From assembly GCA_003439945.1 (NCBI GenBank), contig QVRM01002436.1, positions 1 to 64,000 of the forward strand: a DNA stretch of 64,000 nt, written 5' to 3'. Shown piece after piece: positions 21,721 through 34,036 of the stretch. Positions within the stretch are counted from its first letter, which is position 1; each line of letters starts with the position of its first letter. The stretch is from Dermanyssus gallinae. Taxonomy: Eukaryota; Arthropoda; Arachnida; Mesostigmata; Dermanyssidae. The position numbers and the translations under genes were made by a program. Below the pieces are notes generated by a model. That model had not been told where the DNA came from, searched no databases, and saw nothing but the letters and a program-made list of their open reading frames with translations.

Positions 21721-23600
21721 AACTAATTTTGACTAGAGTTTTTACTCGTTACCCATATTTTCACCTTACGTTTAAATAATCTGACTGAGGTAAGTACACG
21801 AATTTCTTTGGGAGTTCGGTCCAGATAGTCGGCAGGGTGTATGCGAGAGTATGACGAGTGGACTGCTTTAGAGCTACTGGCCTCACAAATTCCGTTGCAC
21901 GTCGAGTTGTGCGTCTAACAGCAGCTCTTATAGGAAAAACTGCATCATCCTGAATAATTCTTCTATACATCTTAAATGCAAGCATGACAATTTTTACCCT
22001 GTAAATATCCCTAAGTGGTAAAAGCTTAAAGTCTTGAAAACACTTGCGAACCGAATCGCTGCGGCGCAGGTTAAATACTACCCTGAGGGCACCATTCTGA
22101 ATGACTTCGGCCCTATGAGTTACACCTTTATTATGAAATCCTCAAATTGAAATACCATAACAATAAATTGGCACTAATAGCATTTTATACACCATAAGAA
22201 GAGCCTCGACAGGTACTCCTAGTTCTCGTAGACGACGAATAGATGAAATGACTGCATAGCATTTAGGCGTAAAAACGTCTAAGTGATCATGCCATCTAAG
22301 CGTCTCATGTAAAGTTGAGCCCAGACATTTGATAGTAGGAGGAAAGTTTCACTTCCGTTCCATTGAGCTTCAGCATTTAAACCTGCGTGGCCCTTTTGGC
22401 AGAGTGAAACAACATGAGTCCAGTTTTGGTTGCACTTATCACCAGACCGAATTTTTCAAACCCAAGAACAGCATACTCTACTACTTGCATAGCCTTCTGT
22501 ACGTCAGCCTGTATCGCAGATGGTTGAATACGAAAAAGTAAGGTCGTATCATCAGCATAGACGATAGGCGTACAGGACCCTTCTGACGCGATCTCTTCAA
22601 TAATGAAGTTGATTAAAAAGACTAACATAAACGGTCCTAAGATTGACCTTTGCGGCGTCCCGATGTTTAGTTCTTCTAAGGGCGATTCAAAACAACCTAC
22701 CGTTACCGCCTGCTGCCTCTCCGCTAGGTATGACCTAAACCAAGACACAGCAGTGCTATCACAACCAAGTTTTTCGAGCATATACAAGAACAACGAATGA
22801 TTTACACAGTTAAAGGCGGCAGAAACATCCAAAATGACGCCAAGGTAAAGTTGGTTGTCCTGGAAAGACTTTGCGACCTCCTGATATAGATGAGCGAGGG
22901 CAAGCTCCGTTGAGCGTGCCTTACAAAATCCAAACTGATTCCTTGAAAAGAAACCAATCGAACTAAGGTGCCCTTCGCACCTGGACTTAAATACCTTTTC
23001 AAATAGCTTTGAGAGGTAATCCACTAAATTGGTCGGTAATTATTCGGATTTTTACGACCGCCCTTATTTTTCAATAAGGGAATAATTGTGGACACCTTTA
23101 ATCTAGCGGGAACAACACCAGTAGTCAGGGAATGGTTTATAATATGCGCCAATGGACGAGAAAGAGTGGCGGAGGACAGCTTTAGCAATCGGTCTGGGAT
23201 TCTTGCAGCCCCAGGAAGCCTTCGTAGATTCTAAACGTCTCTGTACCTCCGGCGTACTTACTGGCAAAAAAGAGAATGACAAATCTTTCTTAAACCAGGT
23301 GGCCTCCAGAGCTGGCTGAACGTTTTCCTTGACTTGAAGAGCCTTTACTGTATTGGATCCCACCGTAGCAAAATGGTGATTTAGCTCCGTCACTATATCC
23401 GTTGGGTCAGTCGCAAGCCCTGAACTGGCTTCCAGAGTAGAGGGAAGTTCCATCGACTTTCTGGCTCTGCCACACGAACCATTAATAAAGTTCCAAAAAT
23501 TGGAAGTGTCACCCTGGAGTTGCCTAAAGCACGTCTTATAAAAATTAGCCTTGGCGTCACGCTTGTAGTGCTAAAACTAATGAGAGTCACAAGTCAACAT
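21720..23600 (-). pseudogene. CR1/Jockey-like LINE, RT and C-terminus, degenerate
   Basis: Read on the minus strand from 23590: a pre-RT region (LPIFGTLLMV, then DIVTELNHHFATVGSNTV), RT motifs FSRNQFGFCKARSTELAL, GVILDVSAAFNCVNHSLFLY (motif A), FRSYLAERQQAVTV, GTPQRSILGPFMLVF and IVYADDTTLLF (motif C). Then comes GLVISATKTGLMLF. The tail at 21760-21985 has TPTIWTELPKKF, matching the usual C-terminal pattern of CR1-type elements. At least four frame breaks separate the pieces, and the conserved QGS of motif B is QRS. A fragment of the same family lies at 53790-54110. Confidence 0.88.
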
Positions 23601-24050
23601 GGTATAAACACTATACAATAGTCTTTACCCGGCAATGGAACCGGTTAAAAAAAATACATTCCTGACCGACAAATCTGAACGGGATTGTGCTTCGGGGCAC
23701 ACGCGTGACGAAATTGAATTAACAAAGCTGAGTCTGGTTTTTGCGGTACAGAGAAGTAGGAGCCGGATGTTGTTTCCGCGTGACACAACAAAGGCCTCCG
23801 ACTTTCATCTCGATTTAGCTGGATTAGAAGGAACAGAGGGCGTTGACAGACACTGTCAAAGCATTTTCAGCCGACCGTCAGAGGAAGTGGCATCGGCGAC
23901 ATTCGAGTGTCCCTTACAGTGGGAACCTCGTGCACATAGACACAAACGGGTCTGCCTATTACGGATGATAAGCTGTTTGCGGTAGGCGCCGTAAAAGTGG
24001 CAGAAGGAAGGAATGAACGGAACTTGAACAGGAGTAGAAGACTCGCTGGC
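23600..24050. other. No feature recognised
   Basis: A 116-codon frame (23635-23985) is open but shows no domain. It adjoins the left edge of duplication copy C. Confidence 0.5.
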
Positions 24051-24590
24051 AAAGGGCTCGACAGGGCCCGCCACGACTGTGCGACTGCAGCGATACGCAA
24101 GTGTAAGAGATGTAAGATACTAAAATCACTAAGTCATTTGGTCAGCCTACACAGCCATAAGACCACACACTCGCACACATACACACACACACACACCCAC
24201 ACACAAAGTGATCTATTATCTTTCTGCTACTTCCATTGGCTCTGTGTATTCACAGCTGCACTAGCAACGACGGCATACGGTCGCATATCAACAACGAAGC
24301 GGCGGCAGTGCGTGTTCGAATCCAGCGCCGCAGCAGGCGCAGCCATTGAGAGCCGCCAGCCAGTAGCGACTGGAGACTGTAGACGGTAAACTCTGCTGAG
24401 GTGGTTGGTTGGTTGCTTGGGCAGGGCAAGGCAGGTCGTATCGCAAAGCACGTCGAACGAACGACGTTAGCGAGCGCCAGTCGCGCCAGGCAGGCGGGCC
24501 TTCGAACGCTGGTCTTTCCTGCCTTGTGGTTGTCAGTCCCTCGTGGACCGCCTCGTGGACCCCTCGTTCGTCTCGTGTGACATCGCCGAC

Positions 24591-24680
24591 GCCGCTGCTG
24601 CCGCTGCCTCCGCCGTCGCCGCCGCTGCTGCCGCTGCCTCCGCCGTCGCCGCCGCTGCTGCCGCTGCCTCCGCCGTCGCC
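24591..24680 (+). repeat. Three tandem 30-base GC-rich units
   Basis: The unit GCCGCTGCTGCCGCTGCCTC plus CGCCGTCGCC is present at 24591, 24621 and 24651, and only once in B. It lies before the ATG, in the inferred 5' UTR. Its length is a multiple of three, but the ATG frame has a stop upstream of it. Confidence 0.95.
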
Positions 24681-24712
24681 GCCGCCGCCGCGTGCGCCCA
24701 CTACCGATTCCG

Positions 24713-24890
24713 ATGTCAGCGTCATCACATCTCGGCTCTCATTCGAAGTCCAGCAAAGAGGCGTCGCGCGTCGAACAACCCACTGCGCTGCGGACCAAGC
24801 GACATACGCCCGATGAGCTCCTGTCACGGTGCGACTACAACGACAGCACTATCGCCTCCGACCTGAAGAGTCAAGCTAATAGCTTCGTGG
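24713..24890 (+). pseudogene. Membrane-protein gene copy C, exon 1 only
   Basis: The exon is the same length as exon 1 of copy B (178 bases) and appears identical in sequence, with the same donor GTATGC at 24891. Its intron continues to 25361 and then stops at a retrotransposon fragment. No exon 2 is found in the next 38 kb, so this copy is presumably dead, or makes only a short soluble N-terminal fragment if read through. The SINE in the intron of A and B is absent. Confidence 0.75.
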
Positions 24891-25368
24891 GTATGCGGAC
24901 ACAGCGACATGCGTTGCGTTGCTGCACAATACTTATTTTGTTCCGTCAAATTAAATTTTTTAAGGCCGTCTTTTTTCCGTTTCCTGTCCTTAAGAGGTGT
25001 CGAGAGATTTGAATTCGAAGACTCATTATGATGGCTTGTTTGCCTTTTTACAGCGCTTCTATTTGCGTAATGGGGGGAGGGGTGAAGGGGATGACCTTTA
25101 GTCAATGATCAAAAGTTATAGCGCACTGGAACAAAGTAACAGGATAGGTAAATAGAGACCACAAAAAAATGCATGACTATTACCTACCAAAGGTAATGAA
25201 ACCCTAGATCTCTAGCAACGCAATTGTCACCACGGCACATACTTACAAACTTATACTCGCTTTTCAACGTTTTATGAATCTCCGAAGATATCGTCGCCGA
25301 AAGGAATAGACCTAAACAGCAAAACACCAGGCTATTCGCATGTTTAGCAAACTTGTCATTTAAGGGGG

Positions 25369-26000
25369 TTCGAGTAAGACCGTCAGGCCTTTTTCCGTCG
25401 TCTCTGGATAGACGGAAAGCCAGCAGACCTCAGTGCTCGACTGAAAGTGTCATTTGCCGAGTGGCGTGCTCTTCGGCCTGCACTTTAGACGCATGATAAG
25501 CCATGATGCGCCAAAGCGTCTACCAGGTAACCACAACGACATCAGTGAGGGACAACTAGGTCGACACCAAGCCGCAATCCTGTGCTGATGCGCGTCGTCT
25601 CATCATCCAAAAGCGTCCCTATTCGTGGACAGGATATTGCAGGTAACCAGGCTCCAGCCCTTTGACTGCTAACGGCTCGAAGCCTGGCTTTGTCAGCCAC
25701 GGTGGGGGCTCTATCGATCAGGCTTCCTAATCGCTTTTCCTGCAGAGGGTCTGTCCAACTGCTCTGTTTAGTTCTTTCATCGGGAGAGGAGTCAAATAAA
25801 GACAACAATCTGTCGGTCAGCTTTTGTAGTTCAACGCTATAAGCTTCCCATCCATCCTTATCCAATAAAGCCCTAACCCTCTCCGAAGCCTGAGTCAATG
25901 ATGACACGATCGCGGGTCCAGCCATCATGACCGCGTCCGGCATACCTAAGCCGCCCAGGAAGCATTTCCTGATCCCTTGCCACAGCGGTAAGCTGAATAT
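25369..26000 (-). pseudogene. R2-like LINE fragment: post-RT region, zinc knuckle, endonuclease start
   Basis: The minus-strand frame 25943-25542 reads ERVRALLDKDGWEAY, then DKARLRAVSSQRAGAWLP, then GTLLDDETTRISTGLRLG and VVPH. This is the conserved region after RT in R2-like elements. After a frame break come CRCGYLVDALAHHGLSC (a CCHC-type knuckle) and DDGKRPDGLTRTP, the start of the PD-(D/E)XK restriction-like endonuclease. The fragment stops there, against copy C. Related pieces are at 36290-36690 and 59530-60010. Identification rests on motif order known for this clade. Confidence 0.8.
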
Positions 26001-26149
26001 TTAGTATCTCCTCTAAAGTGTCTAAGCTAAGATCATTAAAAGCACAAAAATGTTATTAGGGGGTTTGGTCTTCGGACAACAACCCAGAGAAATCGGTCAG
26101 CTCTTACAGTGAATCGTCGCTTTACCGCGGAACGACAAAATCACACTCT

Positions 26150-28180
26150 GTCTTTCGAAACTCAATCTCCAAGTGAACGTCACGCAAATGATGCAGGACC
26201 TCAAAAGAGTTCAGAACTGTATGCAGGTCACAGCACAACAACTAGCAGACGGAGTCTCAACAAACGCGACAACAACTAGTAATATGCCAGTTTAACTGCG
26301 AAGGGTTTCGAAGCATGAGAAAATCTGGACTGTGTAACCAGTTATTAGAATTCGAAGTTGTTGTCCTGACAGAAACATTTTCTATTCAACGTTTCGATGT
26401 TCCCGGGGTATTATACTTTCTATTATTACGTGACCCTGTTATATTCAGCAGTAGCAGAGAACAAAGTTGAATTCCTTTCGTCACCCACACTCTTGTTGAT
26501 TACAATGTACAGCAGTGAAATTTTAGGACGCGGTGACTGTACAGACCAGTTGCTGGAGAAGATTAGCATCGCTACGAGTTTCGTTAGCGTTGGACACGAT
26601 ACTGCTTGCTAGGGATCTAAATTGTCGAGTGGAGCAAAGCTAGTAAACAGACTACCGTCCTGTTAGAGTAATTTAATGCGTACCGATTGTAGGTGTGTAC
26701 CGATATGAGCATCCCCATGTATTACGCTGATGCTGATACCTGCAGCGGGTCGATTCTACGGGAAGAACGGGATGCTCAAAAATTGACATTTTTGCAAATT
26801 CTGCCCCTCCAGACTATTTGTCAAATGAAGAGCCGGCTCTTCGTGTGTTACTGACGGGCATTAAGAGGCATAGCCCCGTGATTTTCAGGCTTTCCATTAA
26901 ATCGATTAATACTATGAAACGACACATCGGCGTAGGGAATCCCCATGAAAACAGCATGGTTATTTCGCTGCTTGTTCGGATCAACCCTGATAAACTATAA
27001 CACAACTCCTTGATGAGGCTATACCTGAGGTCGCCAACGTACTCATAACTCAGATTCTAAAACGTCACCAAATATGCGGGGCTCTTCGCCTTGGTTCGAC
27101 AGATTGTTTTGCGCTGAGGCAAGTTCTTCATAGAACCCCACTGTAATTGTCCTATGACTCAGCTGCGGTGACTGTTTACCCAATCACATGACAGCTTAAT
27201 CAAAAGCTCCAGAACTCAAAAATAATTTACCAACCAGCAGAAACGTCTCCGTATAATAGAAGCACAACGAAAACCTCAGCTTATTACACAACAGCCTCGT
27301 AACTTTGCGAGCTGGTCAGTTTCATTTTTAAAACCTGTGGGCCAGATTCAAGGAGCTTTCACCCACACAGATACAATACCCGTCGAGACTCCTACTTCCT
27401 AATAGCTGGAAGCTCCGGAGAGATTTTTTGCTGAGGCTCTTGATAAACCGTTTAGTCTAAACGAAGTCAATGTTACTCTCGCTCGTATACAAATACAAGG
27501 CCTTTGGATAGGGTTTTATGAGTAATAAGCAACTTCGGCGGGGACACCTCATCGTGCCTATATGGCCGTCTTATTTTAGTAGATTCTGTGGTACAAATGC
27601 CTTCTCAAAGTAATCCCAAGAGAAAAAGCAGACCCTTCTCATTAAATTGAAAACAAAAACTTTCTTTATTTGCAATTTGTGTTGATTTTAAATCCGCTTT
27701 GGACATTGCATACCGCGATATTATCTTCAAGAAGCTGAGACAGGCTGGAGTTGGACCTCGAATGCTCACTCTACTCAGTGCACTTCTGAGGGCTAACCAG
27801 ATAATTGTCAACGGTGGTTTACGCGAGCATAACACGTTTGATCAGACGACTGGGTTTCCGCAAAGCGACAATCTCAGCCCTTTGTTAATCATAGCGTTAC
27901 TCAGCGATCTGCCACTCATTGTGAAAGCGCGGCGCTCAAGAGTCATAATCCTGCTTTACACAGCTGATCTGGTAATATTTAGCAGAATCCGTACTGACCT
28001 GTAGACTGAGCTTTGCACAGTTGGTGAATATTTCTCACAAAATGGTCTTATAGTTTTTGTGTCAAAAACAGACTATAAATTTCCGGCGTGGTGAGCAACG
28101 AGCCCGCGCAGATAAACTGCAATTTCACGGCAAGCAAGTGAAGTTCGTACAATCATTTTGCTATATCGGGGTAATTTCGG
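26150..28180 (+). pseudogene. LINE with APE endonuclease and RT, degenerate
   Basis: An endonuclease start is visible near 26290-26500: LNCEGFRSMRKSG, LEFEVVVLTETFS (catalytic Glu), VPGYYTFYYY and FLSSPTL. A pre-RT region follows near 27420-27520 (RFFAEALDKPFSLNEVNVTL). RT is at 27680-28010: CVDFKSALDIAYRDIIFKKL (motif A), TTGFPQSDNLSPLLIIALLS (motif B, with QG changed to QS) and ILLYTADLVIFSR (motif C, with YADD changed to YTAD). After it come YFSQNGLIVFVSKT and KFVQSFCYIGVI. Many frame breaks are present. The catalytic change in motif C shows it is inactive. Confidence 0.82.
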
Positions 28181-28935
28181 AGTAGCTTGGGGATGTCGGC
28201 GAGTTTGCCTTATTGCTAGCCCCATGAATGTTTTGTTAATAGCCCCATAGCAAAGGTCATCAGTCTCAAATTTGCAACAGGTCCGTTTCCTAGAAGCTTA
28301 ATATTTTCATTCAATTAATAATAGGGGCCAACGACGCTTAGGTAACTACGTCAAGAGAATCGCCTTTTCCTCTGATCAGGTTGCCTTTCGCGAAGGTGGC
28401 CCCACGCATGCAGTCCTAGCATAACAGTGCTAGCATGTGGTATTAAGTTTATTTGGGTGTTTTCTCTATGCTACAGTGACGTTTGATTACATCAGTAATG
28501 TCTTACTTTGCAAAATGCCGGCTACTCTGTATTGTGAGGCCTCCACATTCAATTGGGTTATTTCCTACTACGTGGGGAGGTCTCAGGCTGTCAAAATTGA
28601 AACAGACTGGTACAGTATAAACTTAGGATTCCGTAGGAAATGGTCTTTTCCTTTTAACTTTACTAAATTATGATATTTAAATAAGATAGCTTTGGTAGAG
28701 CAATAGCCTGCGTTGACAGTACAACTATCCTTTTCCTGTTTGGCCCTGTCTGAAGTTAATTGTGGCATTGTTAACTTAATCACCCAGGTCAATTGATTAA
28801 GACAACCTTTCAAAACTTTTGGGTCAATAGTAAATACTAATAAAACAAACATTATTATTTAAACCATGTTTATCGGCATGAAGGTTGTTGCGTCTGCTTT
28901 CTTCGTTTTAGTTTGGAACAAATTTAGAGGCCCGT

Positions 28936-28939
<4 letters not shown>

Positions 28940-28973
<34 letters not shown>
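28940..28973. repeat. (TA)n microsatellite, first in the window
   Basis: About 16 TA units. No array of this length occurs before this position. Confidence 0.97.
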
Positions 28974-28975
<2 letters not shown>

Positions 28976-30170
28976 CTGAAGCAATTCCATCACTTACCAT
29001 CGGTAATTGACTAAACAATCCATACAGAGCAGCGTTGTTGACTATTGTTGACACAAAAGGTTCGCTTTTCTTTCCTTCCAGCAGAAACATGCTTCTACCT
29101 TCTCCTCCAGTTCAAAAATGACTCTTCTCAACGCTATATTTTATTGCGGTCGAGGCTCGACCTGTTTGGAGGTCGTGCTCTTTCAAAAGAGTATTTTCTG
29201 TGGGCCTCTGAATTCAGATGACCTACCACAGCGGGGTGCGTCAGCCAGCCTCGAAGTAGCTATTTCTGAACTTCGTCAACCATTCATGCTTGCATTCTCA
29301 AACAGAGCACATATGCTCTGGGATCGTTTGATCTCGGCGGAAAGGGCCGCTAGGAGAATCCAAAGGAGAATCTAAAGAAGATATGGCAAAAGTTGCTGTT
29401 TAATAGGGTATATTATCCACCTTTCGAACCTACAGAACGATCAGATTCATATCCGGTCAGAAACTGCCATAAACGTTTAAGGGCTAGTTAGCAGAAAGTT
29501 AACAGAAAAGCTCACGACTGTTACTTTGATGAGCAATCTGGTTTAACGTACTAGGGGTAAGATCCTGGCAATGCGCAAACAGCGCTCTCCTGCCAGTATC
29601 GTCGCAAAACTCAGCGAGATAAGAACGAAGATCTAGCAAATAATCAACCACGCGTTTAATGAACCCTCCATGAGTGGAACAGTTACAGTCTATTACATAG
29701 TGGATCGTTTTTACCGTCAAACTCGTTTTTGCCGTCAAACTACTCAAATCATCAAACTGTGATGAGCATATTTTTCTGTCTGTTCAATGATGTTGCTGAC
29801 ATATCGCTGTCGTCATTGTTGTAAATGAGATTAAACACCTCAAGCGTAGCATCCCTACATCTCGACCCTGATTCGTCCTGATGTTTGGTTGGGTCATTGT
29901 CCACCGTTGTGTCGACGAAGCCCGTTTTCACCCCCTTTCACCTTTCTACTATCCATACATCGACTGCTGTCATTCTGCGGAGCGCTGTCCGTTTTCTCTC
30001 AATGGTTTTTTCGTTGTCTGTTGGCTTTTGTCGTTTTCCTTTTGTCTTCATTTCACGTCCGTGGTAGTGTCCCCGTCTACCACCAGCCCTTTATCTCTCG
30101 GTCCTGAAATAAAACACCACCCTCGAATCGGACCCGTCGGAAGCATACATCTCCGTATCGTGCAGTGGGT

Positions 30171-30199
30171 TTATATATATATATGTTTATATATATATT
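30171..30199. repeat. (TA)n microsatellite, interrupted by GTT
   Basis: Two short (TA)n blocks separated by TATGTT. Confidence 0.95.
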
Positions 30200-31166
30200 T
30201 AACTCTGGTGGGCCTATTGGATGTCAGGGGCTCTGCGCGTTTTTTCTCAGAATGTTAATTTTCCTGTTCAACCAGGTTGAATGTAATTGGGACTGCCCGG
30301 TGGCACACATATATAGCCAGTATTCCCGAAACGCCTTAAAAAGGTCCGCCGCCCTCCATGTCTTTGCAAGTCAATGATCCCGCAAGGAAAGCGGCACGTC
30401 AGTGGAAGATATCGATAAGGTCCAACCGATTTTTTCTAACGGGTGGTTCTAAGAGCGCGTCAGAGTTACCTGATTTTGTGCAGCAACTGCACTGTTCTTC
30501 GAAAGAGTCTTCTCTATTGCAGGCCAGAGACCAGGCCTCAAGCCTGTGAGCAAGCCGAAATAGGTCAAAGTAAATGTGGACTTCTGTTTCTTGGGTGGCC
30601 TGACATTACATTTAATCCGTTAGAGGTTCAATGTGCCACCTCTTGTAGGTTAAAAACAACAATGTATTTGAGTTCTACTCAGAAAAGTCACCTGAATTGG
30701 TGCTTCAGGCTCCACGGTGCCAACGTTATCGCAAGTCGAGAGGCAAAGAGCCCCTACAGAACCGGAGTATTATAAGAGGATTTTTCTGGTAGATGCTTGC
30801 GCAATCACGCGTATTATTCGAGAATATTTGAGTCGGTAATGCTGTGTTCTTGGACAAAATTAAAATCAAATCTTCAAAACAAAGATGTGCAACGTGTGCA
30901 TTTGTGTGTTTCTATACACGAAATAAAGCAACGTAAGCGTTGCCTAATGAACTAGACTAAATATTAGTTTGGAGCTCCATCAGGTGGGTCGCCATCTGTT
31001 ACAGATACGCAATTATCTCGTAGTACACGGTCTATCATCTGTATTTAGTATGTGTTACAATTATGAGCAAACGTTTATTTATCACAACATTAGTCGATAG
31101 ATATCGTTGATCAGCTGATTAACGCTACGTATCTACTACAGCGAAGCGAGTAATGCCGAATAGTTT

Positions 31167-31290
31167 CCCAGGTGATATCCTTCTTTTTTGGAAGGTCTCG
31201 GGAATGCGTGATGTGCCTGCGTCGAGCTACCAGTGACCCAAGTGCATCACGCATTTCCGAGACATTCCTAAAAAAAGCCATCTCCTAGGA
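31167..31290. repeat. Fold-back element with arms of about 50 bases
   Basis: The left arm (31167-31217) includes TCTCGGGAATGCGTGATG. The right arm (31232-31290) includes CATCACGCATTTCCGAGA, its inverted complement, and pairing continues outward with mismatches through the poly-T/poly-A blocks. The loop is under 20 bases. It could be a hairpin-type MITE or a long-hairpin RNA source. No target duplication is clear. Confidence 0.8.
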
Positions 31291-32180
31291 ACCCTCTTTG
31301 ATAAATTATACCGTGACTGTTTTCCTCTGTAAGCTCCAGTCGTTGGACAAAATCAAACAGATTTACACAGCCGTAATGATCCGCCAAGTGCATGACGGGC
31401 CTGAACAAGTGGGAAAGTGAAGATGTTTAATCGTGTAACTGCCCTTATTGTACGACAAATTTACGTCAGTTGCTTTACGTGGTTTTCATAAGCAGCAACA
31501 TGCAAACACTACAGTTCCAATTAAAATAATGCTATGATTTCTTAATGTTTGATAAGCCTCTGTTATTATTAACTGTTTGGCTTCTCTGTAAAACTCTGAC
31601 TATTCTAAACTGCAGGAAATATTACGTGGCTATAAAATTTAAAAATCAGTACAGATCCAAAAAAGGTAATTTCTAGAGTTACTTGAGTTTAAACACATCT
31701 TTCTCGGCATCTGCTTCAATTGACTTATCTCGCAAAAAGTATATTAAATACAACTCTATATAGCAGAAGACAGTGACTGTTGCTGCCACTGCATCCCTCC
31801 ATTACCAACCCCCTCTGTAGGGGCCCGGAGGGGAGAAAGGTCGCCCCGAAAAAGCACGGTTTCAACTCTGTAAGGCAGCGAATTGCCTCAATACTGGGAA
31901 TTACCTAATAAACACTATATTAAAATATAAGCATATAATTATATTAAAATATAAGCATATAACCTATTGTATGCGATGTTTTTTATGTGGACTATCCCCT
32001 GTACCCTATGAGCTTAAAGTCGACGTGAGACATATCGTTAATGCACCGAGAACCAGGCATGTTCAAATATGTAGAATTTCCTCACCAGTCATTGTGGTAG
32101 CACGGCCACAGATTTTCAGCGGTATGGTTTAGCATCTATTCTCAACCAACATCGCTCAAAATTCGGTCAACAAGGGGGAT
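31290..32180. other. No feature recognised
   Basis: AT-rich. A short exact repeat, TATTAAAATATAAGCATATA, occurs twice at about 31918 and 31942. Confidence 0.5.
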
Positions 32181-33115
32181 CAAATCGACGACACCACAGT
32201 AAATGACAGCCATAACCACCGCACCAGCCTTTTTCGCTTTTTTACTCCAAAAGTGAATTTGGTTTCCTTTTTCCAGCGGTCTAAGATTATTTTTATCCGG
32301 TTAAAGTGTGCACGCTGATTTTCTTCCCCCGAACCTAGGGCTATCACCAACTGGCTTCCGTATAGTAATCGTCGTCGCATTCAAAGGTGACATGTGCTTT
32401 TGTTCGCGTATAAACGCCACAACTCCCGCGGATGGGTCTATGTCTGACTCAGAACTGAGGAGAAGCCTGTAACTTCTGCTACGTGGCATATCTGCTCGGC
32501 ACACAGCCAGCAAAGCTGATCCTCCGGTGTTGTTCTATTCCGGTACACCAGTTTCGTCTTTGCATCTCATATACTCGCTTCACGGCCCTGGAGATGAATG
32601 TGCCCTTGTAAATGTTGTGTTTGCATGCACGGTACTTTTCTGTTTGTACATATGCACACAGCTTTCTCAACACGGAATACTGATCCACGACGTGACTCTG
32701 GTTAAGTAACGTAACTTACTTTGAGCCTTCCTGACCCTAAAGCTAGACCATCTTATCTTCAAGGAATTCGCATGCAAACATGTTGCTGGATATGCCCAAC
32801 GCTCGTCGGTAAAATCTGACAACTGGATCTCGGTGTATTTGTATATCCTGGCTATCGGCAAGGGCTGCTTCTGTGCTTCGAGTGGGACGGTGCTTCCAAA
32901 TCTTTGTTCGAGAGCACTGCTACTACACTTATCTTTGGGCTGAATATTAGACCCACCATCTCCCCAATTGAATTAAGGAAACTGCTAGACTATGTCCAAC
33001 AGTTTTTTCAATTCGGCGTAGTTTCAGTTTTATACCACAAACACGATATCATCTGCAAACTTCAAGACAAAAGCTGGCAACATTTTTCTCTCTTTAGTTT
33101 ACCGGAAGTCGCTTA
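32180..33115 (-). pseudogene. LINE RT fragment(s), motif C and downstream
   Basis: On the minus strand, frames between 33115 and 32670 read FADDIVFVV (RT motif C), AELKKLLDIV, then PLPIARIYKYTEIQLSD, similar to the YKYLGI segment of LINE RTs. A second stretch, 32380-32180, reads LVIALGSGEENQ, IILDRWKKETKFTFGVKK, which again looks like the post-motif-C region of an R1/I-type element. The order suggests two overlapping or adjacent elements. All frames are broken. Confidence 0.55.
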
Positions 33116-33488
33116 AAAGCTGACCCTAGCTACCTTAGCTGCACTCTGCAGCAACATGATTCTATGAGTATGATATGCTTTAATGTAAGGAGGATAAAAA
33201 TGACAAGACTAAGCGGATATATCTGGCAAGGGCCTACCCTCGTTTGCAACTTATCTGAGGCGTACCTACCAGTTACTAGAATGTCCATGATTTAGTTTTG
33301 TAGATATTAGTGTCATTAGTGCTCTACATAAGTACAAAGTCATGCCTAGATAGCACCCCATTGCTATCCTCGCATCATATACTCGTCAGAAGCTATATAG
33401 ATGGTTTATGGTTTAGACAAATAGTTTAAGACTAACAATAAATAATAACAAATATTAACTAATAGCAAACATTTAATCCGCCACATGA

Positions 33489-33682
33489 TTTATTTCCACA
33501 CCAGATTGGGTAACGTATACAATACTATGATCAAGATCACTACAGCCTCGTAATGATATTAAAATTAAAAATCGCTAAGTGCCAATTTATTTCCACGCCA
33601 GATTGGGTAACATATACAATACTATAATCAATATCACTAAAGCCTCGTAGTGAAATTAAAAATAAAAGTCGCTCAGTGTCAG
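33489..33682. repeat. Tandem repeat, two 97-base units
   Basis: TTTATTTCCAC(A/G)CCAGATTGG begins both units, at 33489 and 33586. About ten substitutions separate them. Confidence 0.92.
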
Positions 33683-33821
33683 ATCCGTTGTTAGATGAGA
33701 GAATATAAACATTTAAAGCATTTGTTTTCATACTTACTATTTGTGTGCCTTTTATACCTAACATGCATGAATATGAGCGACTGCAAATTAACCTAATAAC
33801 ATAACTTTGGTGATGTTTTGA

Positions 33822-33906
33822 TGTTGTTGTTGCTGTTGTTGTTATTGTTGTTGCTGCTCTTGTTTTTGTTGTTGTTGCCGTCGTCTATCGTTGTTGTTGT
33901 TATTGT
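33822..33906. repeat. (TTG)n trinucleotide repeat
   Basis: Imperfect TTG/TTA/CTG triplets. On the minus strand this is a CAA-type tract like those in the membrane-protein gene, though no further homology to that gene was seen. Confidence 0.9.
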
Positions 33907-34036
33907 TGTCGGTTGGTTGTGTTTGTGCGGTTGACGCCCGTGCTCGACGGTTGGCAAACATCCATAATGCCGTGGACATCCTCTGCATCCATCATACGGC
34001 TATCATCTGCCATAACTACCGCAGAACCTTGATGTT

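Larger units (their letters stand above)
24050..25361. repeat. Segmental duplication, copy C (5' part of gene only)
   Basis: It matches B from about 12650 to 14800. Differences are loss of 12725-13095 and 13886-14392, a shorter (CA)n, and two extra 30-base GC-rich units. Elsewhere only a handful of substitutions are seen. The match ends at 25361, just before an R2-like retrotransposon fragment. Confidence 0.95.
28200..31160. other. No gene recognised; AT-rich with one open frame region
   Basis: Frames at 29118-29375 (ending ERAARRIQRRI) and 29499-29747 (minus) have no recognised domain. At 29960-30120 a pyrimidine-rich stretch ends in GAAATAAAACACC, resembling the 3' UTR of a LINE with a poly(A) signal. 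A (TA)n array lies at 28940. Confidence 0.5.

Noticed and set aside
29881..30258. 125-codon frame
   Set aside because: The composition is hydrophobic without a domain and the end is read from (TA)n; the block looks like a LINE 3' UTR with AATAAA.
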